Of a DNA stretch of 64,000 bases, positions 15,836-24,564 are shown piece by piece. This DNA is from Pseudomonas lundensis. GTDB taxonomy: Bacteria; Pseudomonadota; Gammaproteobacteria; Pseudomonadales; Pseudomonadaceae. The notes under the pieces are model-generated. The model made no database searches and was not told the origin of the DNA. It saw only the letters and a program-made list of their open reading frames with translations. Made by a program: the position numbers and the translations under genes. Where the stretch lies: the NCBI RefSeq assembly GCF_002269125.1, contig NZ_NQKI01000003.1, positions 62,001-126,000 on the forward strand, read 5' to 3'. How positions within the stretch are numbered: position 1 is the stretch's first letter; each line of letters starts with the position of its first letter.

Positions 15836-18609
15836 TGAGCAACTGCTTGCACAAGGCCATGGCGTTGCTGAATCACACCTGGCGGTGGACGCTGTTTGGG
15901 GTGCCGACTGTTGCGCTGTTGGTGTGGTGGGCCGGGTATTTGCTGGCCGTGAACGGTCACAGGTTTTGGGTCGACCCCGTTGCGCGGTCGTTGAGCATCA
16001 GTGCCGTGGTCCTTCTTTGGGGGGTGACCATGGTGTTTGTCAGCGGGCGCGCAGGGCTGCGTAAAAAAAACGAGGCTGAACGCGAAGCTTTCGGGGGTGA
16101 TGCCGCCTGCAACACCCTGCAAAAACGTTTCAGGCAGGCGCTGTACACCCTAAAAGATACCTGCGTGCACCTCGACCGACCTGAACATTGGCGCGACGAA
16201 TTGCCCTGGCTCATGGTGCTCGGGCCGCCAGGCGCCGGCAAAACCCGTTTGCTGGATGTCTCCGGTCTGGAATTTGCGCTGCACACCCTTGATGGCAGCC
16301 CCACCCGCGACCTGCGCAGCACCCTGGACTGTGAGTGGTACTTTGCTGAACTCGGGGGATTAATCGACACCGCCGGAGGATGCTTGCCTTCCGGCATTGA
16401 GCCGCGCAATGCCAGCGACTGGCGGACCTTGCCTGGCCAGTTGCGCAAACGCGCGCGCGGGGGGCTGTTGAACGGAGTGTTGGTGACCATTCCTGTAGAT
16501 ACCCTGATGCTCGGCCGCACTGACACGCTGTCCGGTCTTTCGGATCAGATCCGGGCACGGTTGCAAGATGTGCATGAGGTGTTGCGCATCGAGTTGCCGG
16601 TGTACCTGGTGCTGACCAAGACTGACCTGATACCTGGCTTTACCGAGTTTTTCGAGCCTTTGCCCCTTGAAGAACGCGCTCAGGTATTCGGTGCCAGCTT
16701 TGAGCAGGGGCAGGGCGGTGCTGCGCTTATGCGTGCCGAGTGCGAGGCGTTGTTGCAGCGGCTTAACAGTCAGATCATCGTGCGTATGCATCAAGAGCGC
16801 GATGCGCAGCGGCGCGGGCGAATACTGGACTTTCCTCGGCAATTGAGTGAAGTCGCGACACGGCTTTGTGTGTTTACCGACATGACGTTTTCGCTCAACC
16901 GCTATCCACAGGTCAGCCCGCTGCGGGGGTTTTACCTGACCAGCGCTGCCGACGTCTCGCAACCCGCCGAGGTTGCGCGAGATAAAATCCGCACCCTGCC
17001 CGTGCAGCTCCCGGGCCAGTCTTACTTCATTCACCATCTGTTCAGGCGTGTGATGTTGCCTGAAGCGCAGAGGGCCGGGCTCGACAAGCCTAAGCGCCAA
17101 CGTTTGTGCTGGGGCCAGCGTTTTCACTACCTCTTGGCGATGGGGGTGGTAGGGGGAATGGGTGTGTTGTGGACCAGCAGTTTTTTGTCCAACCATGCGC
17201 GTTTTGACCAACTGCGTCAGCTGACTCCGCACTGGACTCAACAACATGGGCAACTCAATCCTCAAGATGATGCCCTGGCCGTACTGCAAATCCTGGACAC
17301 GTATTACGCCGCCACTCACGTATTCCCTTCGGCATGGGATGCGGCCTTGTATGAACGCACCGGGCTGTATCAAGGCGCAGAGGTGCGCGAGCGGGTCGAG
17401 CGCGCTTATCAACACACCTTGCAAACCGAGTTGATGCCGCGGGTGGTCCAGCAGCTTGAACAACAGATACACGCCAACTTGAGCAACCGTGAACGTTTGC
17501 TCAACAGCCTGCGCGCCTACTTGATGTTCGACGTCAGTGACAAACGCGACCCCGCCTGGCTCAAAGGCTGGATGGCCAACGACTGGTCGATGCGCTACCC
17601 CGGCCTGACGCATGTGCAGAACGGCCTGAATCAGCACCTCGAACGTTTGCTGAACACCCCGGTAAAGCCTGCGCTCGATACGGCACTGATTGCTCAAGCG
17701 CGTCAGGTTCTGCGCAGCGAATCGCTGGCAACCGTGGTCTACCGCACGCTCCGTGAGCAGGCGCGCTCATTGCCGCCTTACTGTATTGCTCTAGACCTAG
17801 GGCCGCACGGCCATCTCTTGACTGGCGCCGATTACAACGTTCCGGGGTTTTACACGCAGCAAGCGTATCAACAGTATCTCTCGATCCAGGGCGTGAGCCT
17901 GGTGAGCGACATCTTGGGTAATAACTGGGTGCTTGGGGAGAGCAACAGCACCAGCGCGATGGGCATGCGCAAACTCATGGTTGAAGTGGAGCAGCTGTAC
18001 TTTCGGGACTACGCCGAGCACTGGGCGGCAGCGGTCGGGCGACTGGGTTTGAAGCCGTTCAATGACGCCCGCGAAGGTGCTGAGTACTTGGCCGGCATGA
18101 CCTCAGCCAACTCGCCGATCCTGCGCATGCTGTTGGCAGTGCGCAATAACACGCGCTTCATCACGCTGGCAGATGAACTGCCTGACCTGGCCAGTACGGT
18201 AGATGCCGGAGCGCTGTCGGGTGTGGTCAACGTCGTCGGTACTGCCGTCGCCAAGCGCGCTGACCCATTGACGGCCAATGTGGCCGACACGTCCAAAAAG
18301 GCCATGCAGCGGCAGTTCGAACCTCTTCATCATCTATTGGACGACAACGACGGCCTTGCGGACCCTCTCTCGCTGTTATTCGCCAGACTCACCGATTTGC
18401 AAATGCAAATGGCGGCACTCGCCAGCGCGAGCGCACCGGCTGACGCCGCTTTCGAAATCGCCCGCCAACACATGAGCGACCAGCGGGATGCTTTGAGTCA
18501 ACTTCGTCATACCGCCCAACGCTTGCCTCGCCCGCTCAATCACTGGTTTAACGGAATGGCCGAAAACACGTGGGGCGTGAGTGCTGAACCAAACCTATCA
18601 GTCCCTTAG
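15832..18609 (+). CDS. tssM: T6SS protein TssM (IcmF), C-terminally truncated
   Basis: 925-aa IcmF-family protein; full-length members are usually about 1100-1300 aa. Two N-terminal membrane segments (about 19-40 and 52-70) precede a cytoplasmic NTPase-like domain with Walker A GPPGAGKT (131-138) and VLTKTDLI; a third membrane segment lies near 432-448, followed by the periplasmic helical region. The protein stops shortly after LPRPLNHWFNGMAENTWG, where related proteins continue into the C-terminal beta domain that contacts TssJ and TssL. It is therefore probably non-functional for secretion. No tssJ, tssK, tssB, tssC or vgrG lies nearby. Confidence 0.85.
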   Translation: MMSNCLHKAMALLNHTWRWTLFGVPTVALLVWWAGYLLAVNGHRFWVDPVARSLSISAVVLLWGVTMVFVSGRAGLRKKNEAEREAFGGDAACNTLQKRFRQALYTLKDTCVHLDRPEHWRDELPWLMVLGPPGAGKTRLLDVSGLEFALHTLDGSPTRDLRSTLDCEWYFAELGGLIDTAGGCLPSGIEPRNASDWRTLPGQLRKRARGGLLNGVLVTIPVDTLMLGRTDTLSGLSDQIRARLQDVHEVLRIELPVYLVLTKTDLIPGFTEFFEPLPLEERAQVFGASFEQGQGGAALMRAECEALLQRLNSQIIVRMHQERDAQRRGRILDFPRQLSEVATRLCVFTDMTFSLNRYPQVSPLRGFYLTSAADVSQPAEVARDKIRTLPVQLPGQSYFIHHLFRRVMLPEAQRAGLDKPKRQRLCWGQRFHYLLAMGVVGGMGVLWTSSFLSNHARFDQLRQLTPHWTQQHGQLNPQDDALAVLQILDTYYAATHVFPSAWDAALYERTGLYQGAEVRERVERAYQHTLQTELMPRVVQQLEQQIHANLSNRERLLNSLRAYLMFDVSDKRDPAWLKGWMANDWSMRYPGLTHVQNGLNQHLERLLNTPVKPALDTALIAQARQVLRSESLATVVYRTLREQARSLPPYCIALDLGPHGHLLTGADYNVPGFYTQQAYQQYLSIQGVSLVSDILGNNWVLGESNSTSAMGMRKLMVEVEQLYFRDYAEHWAAAVGRLGLKPFNDAREGAEYLAGMTSANSPILRMLLAVRNNTRFITLADELPDLASTVDAGALSGVVNVVGTAVAKRADPLTANVADTSKKAMQRQFEPLHHLLDDNDGLADPLSLLFARLTDLQMQMAALASASAPADAAFEIARQHMSDQRDALSQLRHTAQRLPRPLNHWFNGMAENTWGVSAEPNLSVP

Positions 18610-18713
18610 TAAGCCCTATAAGCATGGGGTGTACCCGTGTGGTGCGCGAACGATCGGCCAACGTTAGCCCTTCAATGCCCACAGCAATAGTGCAGATGTA
18701 ATCGACGGGCATT

Positions 18714-18737
18714 AAAAAGCCGGCTTGTGGCCGGCTT
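18714..18737 (-). terminator. Intrinsic terminator, minus strand
   Basis: AAGCCGGC (18717-18724) and GCCGGCTT (18730-18737) form an 8-bp stem with loop TTGTG; on the minus strand the stem is followed by a run of T. It would end minus-strand transcripts from the S24 repressor, 217 nt after its stop. A 12-codon minus-strand frame (18756-18794, MSKLKVGTVYQK) ends just before it. The plus strand has no U-run, so it does not serve tssM. Confidence 0.7.
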
Positions 18738-18953
18738 CTCGGGGGAGGATGTGGTTTATTTTTGGTAAACCGTACCCACCTTCAATTTGGACATCCAGCG
18801 TTAAAGCATGTGGATGTGGACGCAGAGGCGTGTGGCCGTCTGGTCGTGCGAACCGCTCGCGGCGGTTGCAAGGTGTGCGGCGCAGCATACTCAACTTCGC
18901 GAAGGTTTCCCAGCTAAAACCGGTCCGGGTTGCCCGGCAGTGCGGGTCGTCAG

Positions 18954-19709
18954 TCAGTTGTCTTCAAGCGGGTGTGGCACAGCAGGCCTGCGAGTGTTGA
19001 GGGTCGACCACCAAAATACCCACCCCAATATGCGGATATTCAGTGCCTGAATCTGTTCGGCCGAGTACGTCTCGTCAGGGTATTCACTGTTGTTGTGGCT
19101 GCGCAGCCGCAGTCCGTCGCCCGGCAGGCGGTATGCGTATTTGATGCGCAGCATGCCGTCTTGTTCGAGGGCGTAAATCTCACCGTCCACGATGTGTGTC
19201 AGGCTGCTGTCGACGGCGAGGGTGGAGCCGCTCTGAATTTTTTGCGCCATGCTGTTGCCAATCATCGGGACGCAAATGGCGTGTTCGGGGCTCACGGCTG
19301 CGGCTCGCAAGATCGCGTTGTCGAGGCGTATGTGGCCGTCAGGTATTTCCATGACGCGCGTCCCGGTGCCACAGGGGGTTAACACCTCGTTGTAAAAGGC
19401 GAGGCGGGCATCGGTTCTGTCGGGTGTAACGCTGGTGGGTCGAAGGGGTGTGAGGTGTGCCTCTGATGGCGCACGCAGAGGTTCATGTGTGCTGGGCCCT
19501 TTAGGGTGTTTAGAACCTTCACCCGTACGTAGCCAGCGACTGTTCACACAGAGCAGCTCGGCGATTTCGTCAAGTCGGGCCATGGGAATGCCGCGCTTGA
19601 ACCAGTTATTGACGTGCTGCGGCGTAACGCGGCGATTGGCAGCGAAGTCCGAAGCGGATAAATGGCATTCCCTTAACAGGAGCCTTAGACGATCACCGGA
19701 TGTATTCAT
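18954..19709 (-). CDS. LexA/CI-like repressor: HTH plus S24 peptidase domain
   Basis: 251 aa. Residues 5-60 form a helix-turn-helix (SDFAANRRVTPQHVNNWFKR); residues about 110-240 are an S24 self-cleaving domain with catalytic Ser153 (IGNSM) and Lys190 (MLRIKYAYRLPGD), spaced 37 residues apart exactly as in LexA. A Cys113-Gly114 pair lies where LexA has its Ala-Gly cleavage site. This is the architecture of phage CI and PrtR repressors that fall to RecA during DNA damage. No phage or pyocin genes adjoin it. ATG 19709 is chosen because the domain starts there; the frame is open to 19775. Its target is unknown. Confidence 0.85.
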   Translation of the reverse strand: MNTSGDRLRLLLRECHLSASDFAANRRVTPQHVNNWFKRGIPMARLDEIAELLCVNSRWLRTGEGSKHPKGPSTHEPLRAPSEAHLTPLRPTSVTPDRTDARLAFYNEVLTPCGTGTRVMEIPDGHIRLDNAILRAAAVSPEHAICVPMIGNSMAQKIQSGSTLAVDSSLTHIVDGEIYALEQDGMLRIKYAYRLPGDGLRLRSHNNSEYPDETYSAEQIQALNIRILGWVFWWSTLNTRRPAVPHPLEDN

Positions 19710-19738
19710 GCTGGCGGAGTTTACGGAGAAGAATGCGC

Positions 19739-19757
19739 CGTTTAAATAAACTAAACG
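19739..19757. promoter_or_regulatory. Candidate operator of the S24 repressor
   Basis: A 19-bp AT-rich palindrome: CGTTTA (19739-19744), seven nt, TAAACG (19752-19757). It lies 30-48 nt upstream of the repressor start codon, the position expected for an autoregulatory site over the promoter. Binding is inference from location and symmetry only. Confidence 0.45.
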
Positions 19758-19877
19758 TTCAAAAAAGACACGCAAGAACCAGAGATATCGCGGGCTTCAA
19801 AAGCCTTTTCCTACGTTTGATGTGCGACGTATTTGTACGCGGTGAACATAGTGTTTTACGGTGTTTAAGCAGGCATA

Positions 19878-19905
19878 AAAAAACCCCGGAAGACCGGGGT
19901 TTTTT
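19878..19905 (-). terminator. Rho-independent terminator of ppa
   Basis: CCCCGG, loop AAGA, CCGGGG, flanked by six A on one side and six T on the other, so it can work in both directions. It lies 35 nt after the ppa stop codon on the minus strand and separates ppa from the S24 repressor gene. Confidence 0.9.
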
Positions 19906-19939
19906 GTGTAGGAACTTGCCGTAACAAGTGACTCAACAC

Positions 19940-20467
19940 TTAGCCTTTGTAAGCAGCAACCGACTTGGTGATTTCGGCGCGGGCAGCTTCTGCGTCGCCC
20001 CAGCCTTCGATTTTCACCCACTTGCCTTTCTCGAGGTCTTTGTAGTTCTCGAAGAAGTGCTGGATCTGCTGGATCAGCAGAGGTGGCAGGTCGGTGTACT
20101 CTTTTACGTCCACATACAGCTGCGACAGCTTGTCGTGTGGCACTGCAACTACTTTGGCATCGCCGCCGCCGTCGTCAGTCATGTGCAGGATGCCGACCGG
20201 GCGAGCACGGATAACCGAACCTGGTGCAACCGGGTAAGGGGTCACGACCAGCACGTCGAGGGGGTCACCGTCGTCGGCCAGGGTGTTCGGGATGAAACCG
20301 TAGTTGGCCGGGTAGAACATCGGGGTGGCCATGAAGCGGTCAACGAACAGGCAATCGCTGTCTTTGTCGATTTCATATTTGATCGGCGCGTGGTTAGCCG
20401 GAATCTCGATAGCGACGTAGATGTCATTCGGCAGGTCTTTGCCAGCCGGAATCTTGCTGTAGCTCAT
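19940..20467 (-). CDS. ppa: Inorganic pyrophosphatase
   Basis: Hydrolyses pyrophosphate to drive biosynthetic reactions in the cytoplasm. 175 aa, family I (hexameric bacterial type). Signature [11 protein letters not shown] (metal-binding aspartates) and [12 protein letters not shown] are intact; the segment [25 protein letters not shown] is described in part as the typical C-terminal helix region. A promoter at 20529-20558 and a terminator at 19878-19905 make it a single-gene unit. Confidence 0.97.
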   Translation of the reverse strand: MSYSKIPAGKDLPNDIYVAIEIPANHAPIKYEIDKDSDCLFVDRFMATPMFYPANYGFIPNTLADDGDPLDVLVVTPYPVAPGSVIRARPVGILHMTDDGGGDAKVVAVPHDKLSQLYVDVKEYTDLPPLLIQQIQHFFENYKDLEKGKWVKIEGWGDAEAARAEITKSVAAYKG

Positions 20468-20528
20468 TGGGCGGTGCCCCCGTTAGTAGGCCAGTTTGCT
20501 TGGCCGATTTGGCCAAAAAGTGGCGGCG

Positions 20529-20558
20529 ATTATAGGCGTATTCCTGCAACGACGTCAC
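20529..20558 (-). promoter_or_regulatory. Sigma-70 promoter for ppa
   Basis: Read on the minus strand: -35 GTGACG and -10 TATAAT (20529-20534) separated by 18 nt, inside the short gap between mtfA and ppa, about 60 nt before the ppa start codon. The -10 is a perfect match; the -35 is weak. Confidence 0.55.
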
Positions 20559-20568
20559 GCCTGGGCGA

Positions 20569-21381
20569 TCAGTGCTGTGCGCGGTATCCGACATGTTCGC
20601 GCTGAAGCGTTTGTAAGCGGGTCAACGGGTCCTGACGATAAAACAGGCTCAGTTGTTGGTAAACCCGCGGGTAGGCCTGGTTCAACAGATCAGGAGCGCT
20701 GAAGAAGTATTCGCTGATGACCGCAAAAAACTCCGCCGGGTTTTCAGCCGCATACGGGTCGATAGGCGCGTGATCGGGGTTGTGGTGATCAAGGTAGTGG
20801 TTGAGGTGGTCGTAGGCCTCTTGCATGGCGTTGGACCAGTCGTTGACATTCATGCTGCTGTGCAGCGGCGGCATGCCATTAGCGGCACCGTTGAGCATGT
20901 CGAGCTTGTGCGCCAGCTCATGAATCACCAGGTTGTACCCTTCCCAGCCGCCGCTCGACAGAACGCCCGGCCAGGCCAGCACCACCGGGCCATGCTGCCA
21001 GGCTTCGCCGCTGTGATGACCTTCCCACTGATGCTCCACGCCACTGGCGTCGCGGTGACGCTGCGGGCTGACGAAATCGTCGGGGTACAGCACGATTTCG
21101 TGAAAGCCCTGATACCAGTCCAGCTCACCCAGGTTCAGTAACGGCAATTGCGCTTGCGCAGCCAGCAGCAACCGGCCGACGTCGGTGAGTTCAACACCGG
21201 GCATCGGTGTCAGGTGTTTGTCCTGCAAAAACAGCACGCTGTGCTCACGTAGCCATTTGTCTTGTTCGTCATCCAGACCGTCGAGAATGCTCAGGTGTTG
21301 GCGCACCTCATGCCAGGCATCCGGGGTTACCGGGTGCTGGGCAAGAATCCTCTGGCGTCTCCATTCGCTCAGCGACCACAT
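20569..21381 (-). CDS. mtfA: Zinc peptidase, MtfA family
   Basis: 270 aa. The gluzincin-type zinc motif HELAHKLDMLNG lies at residues 154-165 with a second conserved block PAEFFAVISEYFF (third ligand Glu) further on; GPVVLAWPGVLSSGGWEGYN precedes it as in E. coli MtfA. E. coli MtfA binds the glucose-PTS regulator Mlc and has aminopeptidase activity; in Pseudomonas the partner is unknown. The frame begins further upstream, overlapping dedA, but the ATG at 21381 starts the family-like sequence (MWSLSEWRR) 13 nt after the dedA stop. Confidence 0.88.
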   Translation of the reverse strand: MWSLSEWRRQRILAQHPVTPDAWHEVRQHLSILDGLDDEQDKWLREHSVLFLQDKHLTPMPGVELTDVGRLLLAAQAQLPLLNLGELDWYQGFHEIVLYPDDFVSPQRHRDASGVEHQWEGHHSGEAWQHGPVVLAWPGVLSSGGWEGYNLVIHELAHKLDMLNGAANGMPPLHSSMNVNDWSNAMQEAYDHLNHYLDHHNPDHAPIDPYAAENPAEFFAVISEYFFSAPDLLNQAYPRVYQQLSLFYRQDPLTRLQTLQREHVGYRAQH

Positions 21382-21394
21382 GGGTTTTTCTCGA

Positions 21395-22042
21395 TCAGGC
21401 TTTAGAAGGGGTGCGCCCCAGACGGCTGCGCACCACACCGACAATCATTGGTACCAGCGACAGCAGGATGATACCCACCACCAGCAGCGACAGGTTTTTC
21501 TTGATGAACGGTACATTACCGAAGAAGTAACCCAGCGTGACAAGACCGCCGACCCACAGGATGGTGCCGAATACGCTAAAGCCGAAAAAGCGCGGGTAGG
21601 GCATGCGTGCCACACCGGCTACAAAGGGGGCGAAAGTACGGATGATCGGCAGGAAGCGCGCCATGGTCACGGTTTTACCGCCGTGGCGGTCATAGAAATC
21701 ATGGGTTTTTTGCAGGTAGTCGCGACGGAAAATCTTGGAGTCCGGATTACTGAACAGCCGTTCGCCCGCCGTTCGCCCGATAACGTAGTTGGTACTGTCA
21801 CCCAAAATCGCCGCCAGCATCAGCAAACCGCCGAGCAGCACCGGGTCCATGCCACCGCCCGCTGCCACAGCGCCTGCGATAAACAGCAACGAGTCGCCTG
21901 GCAAGAACGGCATGACCACCAGCCCGGTTTCGCAAAAAATCACCAGAAACAGGATGGCGTAAATCCACACGCCGTAATCTCTTACCAGCATGTCCAGGTA
22001 CACATCGAGGTGCAGGATGATGTCGATCGGGTTGAAATCCAT
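21395..22042 (-). CDS. DedA family membrane protein
   Basis: 215-aa polytopic membrane protein. Conserved DedA features: FCETGLVVMPFLPGDSLLF, GDSTNYVIGRTAGERLF, the basic FYDRHGGKTVTMARFLPIIRTFAPFVAG and a C-terminal helix pair. DedA (VTT-domain) proteins are scramblase-like transporters; the E. coli relatives YqjA/YghB affect membrane homeostasis and undecaprenyl-phosphate recycling has been shown for some members. The ATG at 22042 with SD-like CACAGG matches the family start; an in-frame GTG lies 9 nt upstream. mtfA follows closely. Another DedA domain in this window is fused to PAP2 (36487). Confidence 0.9.
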   Translation of the reverse strand: MDFNPIDIILHLDVYLDMLVRDYGVWIYAILFLVIFCETGLVVMPFLPGDSLLFIAGAVAAGGGMDPVLLGGLLMLAAILGDSTNYVIGRTAGERLFSNPDSKIFRRDYLQKTHDFYDRHGGKTVTMARFLPIIRTFAPFVAGVARMPYPRFFGFSVFGTILWVGGLVTLGYFFGNVPFIKKNLSLLVVGIILLSLVPMIVGVVRSRLGRTPSKA

Positions 22043-22299
22043 GTAAAGCACCTGTGTTGATGACCCGGCTCAGCAGGTCTGTGCGGGGAAAAAGGTAATG
22101 AACTACAGGGGGTGTAGTTTTTTCGTACATTTTGAACCGGACGGATTATACGGATTGAAGCAAATTCTGCTTCTAGAGTTTGTAGCGAAGCGTGTATTAC
22201 GGTCAGAACGATAGAGAGAACCCGCAGCGGCTGTCGATTGCAGGCCTGCGCTGCTTAAGAGCAGCCGCAGGTCAACAGAATAGCGACTAGCCGCTGTAT
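22043..22299. other. Intergenic region between eutC and dedA with hairpins
   Basis: Leader side of dedA and downstream side of eutC, both on the minus strand. AACTACA (22101-22107), five G, TGTAGTT (22113-22119) then T's is terminator-like on the plus strand, although no plus-strand gene ends there. Between about 22220 and 22295 imperfect inverted repeats (CCTGCGCTGCT against AGCAGCCGCAGG, and GCAGCGGCT against AGCCGCTG) look like a decayed REP element and may end eutC transcripts. No gene seen. Confidence 0.5.
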
Positions 22300-23109
22300 T
22301 TATTGGCCACTCAGTAAGAAATTATCGCGGGACGTGTCCGTTTCCAGTGTCTGAATCTGAGCTTCGTCCTTGAGGTTTACACCCGACAACTGCCGACGGC
22401 AGGCTTCACGCATCAGATACGCCAGCCGATGAGCGGCCATGCCATAACTAAGCCCTTCCAGTCGTACGTTGGAAATACAGTTGCGGTAGGCGTCAGTCAG
22501 CCCGACCTTGGGCGCATAAGTGAAATACAGCCCGAGACTGTCCGGGGAGCTGAGCCCGGGCCGCTCGCCAATCAGCATCACCACCATTTTTGCCCCGAGC
22601 CGTTCGCCGACTTCATCCGCCACCGCCACCCGGCCTTGTTCGATCAGCACCACAGGTGACATCGACCAGCCATCGCTGACGATGTGCTCTTCCATGCGCG
22701 CCAGAAAGGGCAAGGAGTGCCGGTGAACCGCCAGCGCGGACAGGCCATCGGCTACCACCACAGCCACGTCGACTCCGCCGGGGTTGGTGTGTGCGTAATC
22801 GCTTAAACGCTGCGCCGAGGCCTCGTCCAGTCTGCGGCCAAGGTCAGGGCGTTGCAGGTAGGTGTGGCGATCGGCCGCCGCGCTGTGCAGCAACAAACTG
22901 TCACGGCCGCGTTCGCTCAGTTGAGCGCTCAAGCTCGCATGATCGAATGGCAAATGCACGGCATCGCGCGCCTGGGCGTGGGCAAACTGGAAATCCAACT
23001 GCGCATGGGTCGGCAGGCTGGTGCCGGTGCGGCCCAGTGCAATGCGTGCGGGGGTCAGGCTGCGCAGCGCCCGCCACGGATTTGTGTTGTCGTGTGGGGT
23101 AGCGGCCAT
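22300..23109 (-). CDS. eutC: Ethanolamine ammonia-lyase small subunit
   Basis: 269-aa light chain of the adenosylcobalamin-dependent lyase that converts ethanolamine to acetaldehyde and ammonia. Typical features: [11 protein letters not shown] near the start, [34 protein letters not shown] and CISNVR with the cobalamin-contacting Cys region. The ATG at 23109 begins 2 nt after the eutB stop, so both chains are made together; the frame is open to 23220 inside eutB, but that part lacks family similarity. Confidence 0.95.
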   Translation of the reverse strand: MAATPHDNTNPWRALRSLTPARIALGRTGTSLPTHAQLDFQFAHAQARDAVHLPFDHASLSAQLSERGRDSLLLHSAAADRHTYLQRPDLGRRLDEASAQRLSDYAHTNPGGVDVAVVVADGLSALAVHRHSLPFLARMEEHIVSDGWSMSPVVLIEQGRVAVADEVGERLGAKMVVMLIGERPGLSSPDSLGLYFTYAPKVGLTDAYRNCISNVRLEGLSYGMAAHRLAYLMREACRRQLSGVNLKDEAQIQTLETDTSRDNFLLSGQ

Positions 23110-23111
23110 GG

Positions 23112-24512
23112 TCAATGACCTCCCAAATGGGCCAGCGCCTGACGAAATGCCGGCGGCAGTTGGTGACCGAATTCGATGCGGCCATCGCGCTGGGTGAAAA
23201 TGCCGATCTTGCTCAGCCATTGTTCGAACTCGGGTGCAGGCTTGAGCCCGAGTGTCTTGCGCGCATACAGCGCGTCATGGAACGAGGTGGTCTGGTAATT
23301 GAGCATGATGTCGTCCGACCCCGGAATGCCCATGATGAAGTTGATCCCGGCCACGCCGAGCAACGTCAGCAGGGTGTCCATGTCGTCCTGATCCGCTTCG
23401 GCGTGGTTGGTGTAGCAGATGTCGCAGCCCATCGGCACCCCGAGCAGCTTGCCGCAGAAATGGTCCTCAAGCCCGGCGCGGATAATCTGCTTGCCGTTGT
23501 ACAGGTACTCGGGGCCGATGAAACCGACCACGGTGTTGACCAGAAACGGTTTGAAATGCCGCGCCACGGCATAGGCGCGGGTTTCGCAGGTTTGTTGATC
23601 GACGCCAAAGTGCGCGTTGGCCGACAGCGCGCTGCCTTGACCTGTTTCGAAATACATCAAGTTGTTGCCCAACGTGCCGCGATTGAGGCTCAAACCGGCG
23701 TCATAGCCTTCTTGCAGGACATTCAAGTTGATGCCGAAACTGGCATTCGCCGCTTCGGTGCCAGCAATGGACTGAAACACCAGATCCAGCGGCACGCCGC
23801 GGTTGATCGCTTCAATGGAGGTGGTGACGTGGGTCAGCACGCAGGATTGAGTGGGGATTTCGTAACGTTGAATGATCGCGTCCAGCATCTTCAGCAGGTC
23901 GCAGATCGAGGCAATGCTGTCGGTGGCCGGGTTGATGCCAATCATGGCATCGCCATTGCCGTAGAGCAGGCCATCGAGAATGCTGGCGGCGATCCCGGCC
24001 GGGTCATCGGTGGGGTGGTTGGGTTGCAGGCGCGTTGACAGGCGGCCGTGCAGGCCCAGCGTGCCGCGAAACCGGGTGATGACGCGGATCTTCTGCGCCA
24101 CCAGAATCAGGTCCTGAACGCGCATGACCTTCGACACGGCCGCGGCCATTTCCGGCGTCAGCCCCGGCGCAAGGGCACGCAAGCTGTGTTCATCGGCTGC
24201 GTCGCTGAGCAGCCAGTCACGGAACCCGCCGACGGTCAGGTGGCTGACCACGCTGAAAGCCCGGGCGTCGTGGCTGTCGATAATCAGTCGCGTAACCTCA
24301 TCGGTCTCGTAAGGAATCAGCGCTTCGTGCAGGAAATGCGTGAGCGGGATGTCGGCCAGTGCCATTTGTGCCGCAACCCGCTCGCCGTCGTTTTGCGCGG
24401 CCACACCCGCCAGAAAATCGCCGGAGCGTGCCGGGCTGGCCTTGGCCATCACCTCTTTGAGGCTGTCAAAGCGGTAAGTCTGCGTGCCTACCGCATGGGA
24501 AAACGTTGCCAT
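23112..24512 (-). CDS. eutB: Ethanolamine ammonia-lyase large subunit
   Basis: 466-aa catalytic TIM-barrel chain with the substrate and adenosylcobalamin sites. Landmarks include [46 protein letters not shown] and [16 protein letters not shown]. No microcompartment shell genes are present, so acetaldehyde is presumably oxidised in the cytosol by the neighbouring dehydrogenase. The permease gene lies 52 nt upstream with a strong hairpin in the gap. Confidence 0.97.
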   Translation of the reverse strand: MATFSHAVGTQTYRFDSLKEVMAKASPARSGDFLAGVAAQNDGERVAAQMALADIPLTHFLHEALIPYETDEVTRLIIDSHDARAFSVVSHLTVGGFRDWLLSDAADEHSLRALAPGLTPEMAAAVSKVMRVQDLILVAQKIRVITRFRGTLGLHGRLSTRLQPNHPTDDPAGIAASILDGLLYGNGDAMIGINPATDSIASICDLLKMLDAIIQRYEIPTQSCVLTHVTTSIEAINRGVPLDLVFQSIAGTEAANASFGINLNVLQEGYDAGLSLNRGTLGNNLMYFETGQGSALSANAHFGVDQQTCETRAYAVARHFKPFLVNTVVGFIGPEYLYNGKQIIRAGLEDHFCGKLLGVPMGCDICYTNHAEADQDDMDTLLTLLGVAGINFIMGIPGSDDIMLNYQTTSFHDALYARKTLGLKPAPEFEQWLSKIGIFTQRDGRIEFGHQLPPAFRQALAHLGGH

Positions 24513-24528
24513 ACAGGGTGCTCCTTGA

Positions 24529-24551
24529 CGCCAGACGCGAGGCGTCTGGCG
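24529..24551 (-). promoter_or_regulatory. Intercistronic hairpin between permease gene and eutB
   Basis: Perfect 10-bp stem CGCCAGACGC / GCGTCTGGCG with a 3-nt loop, in the 52-nt gap after the ethanolamine permease stop. No T-run follows on the minus strand, so it may stabilise or process the mRNA, or reduce expression downstream, instead of ending transcription. Confidence 0.6.
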
Positions 24552-24564
24552 GGATGCTCAGCGA

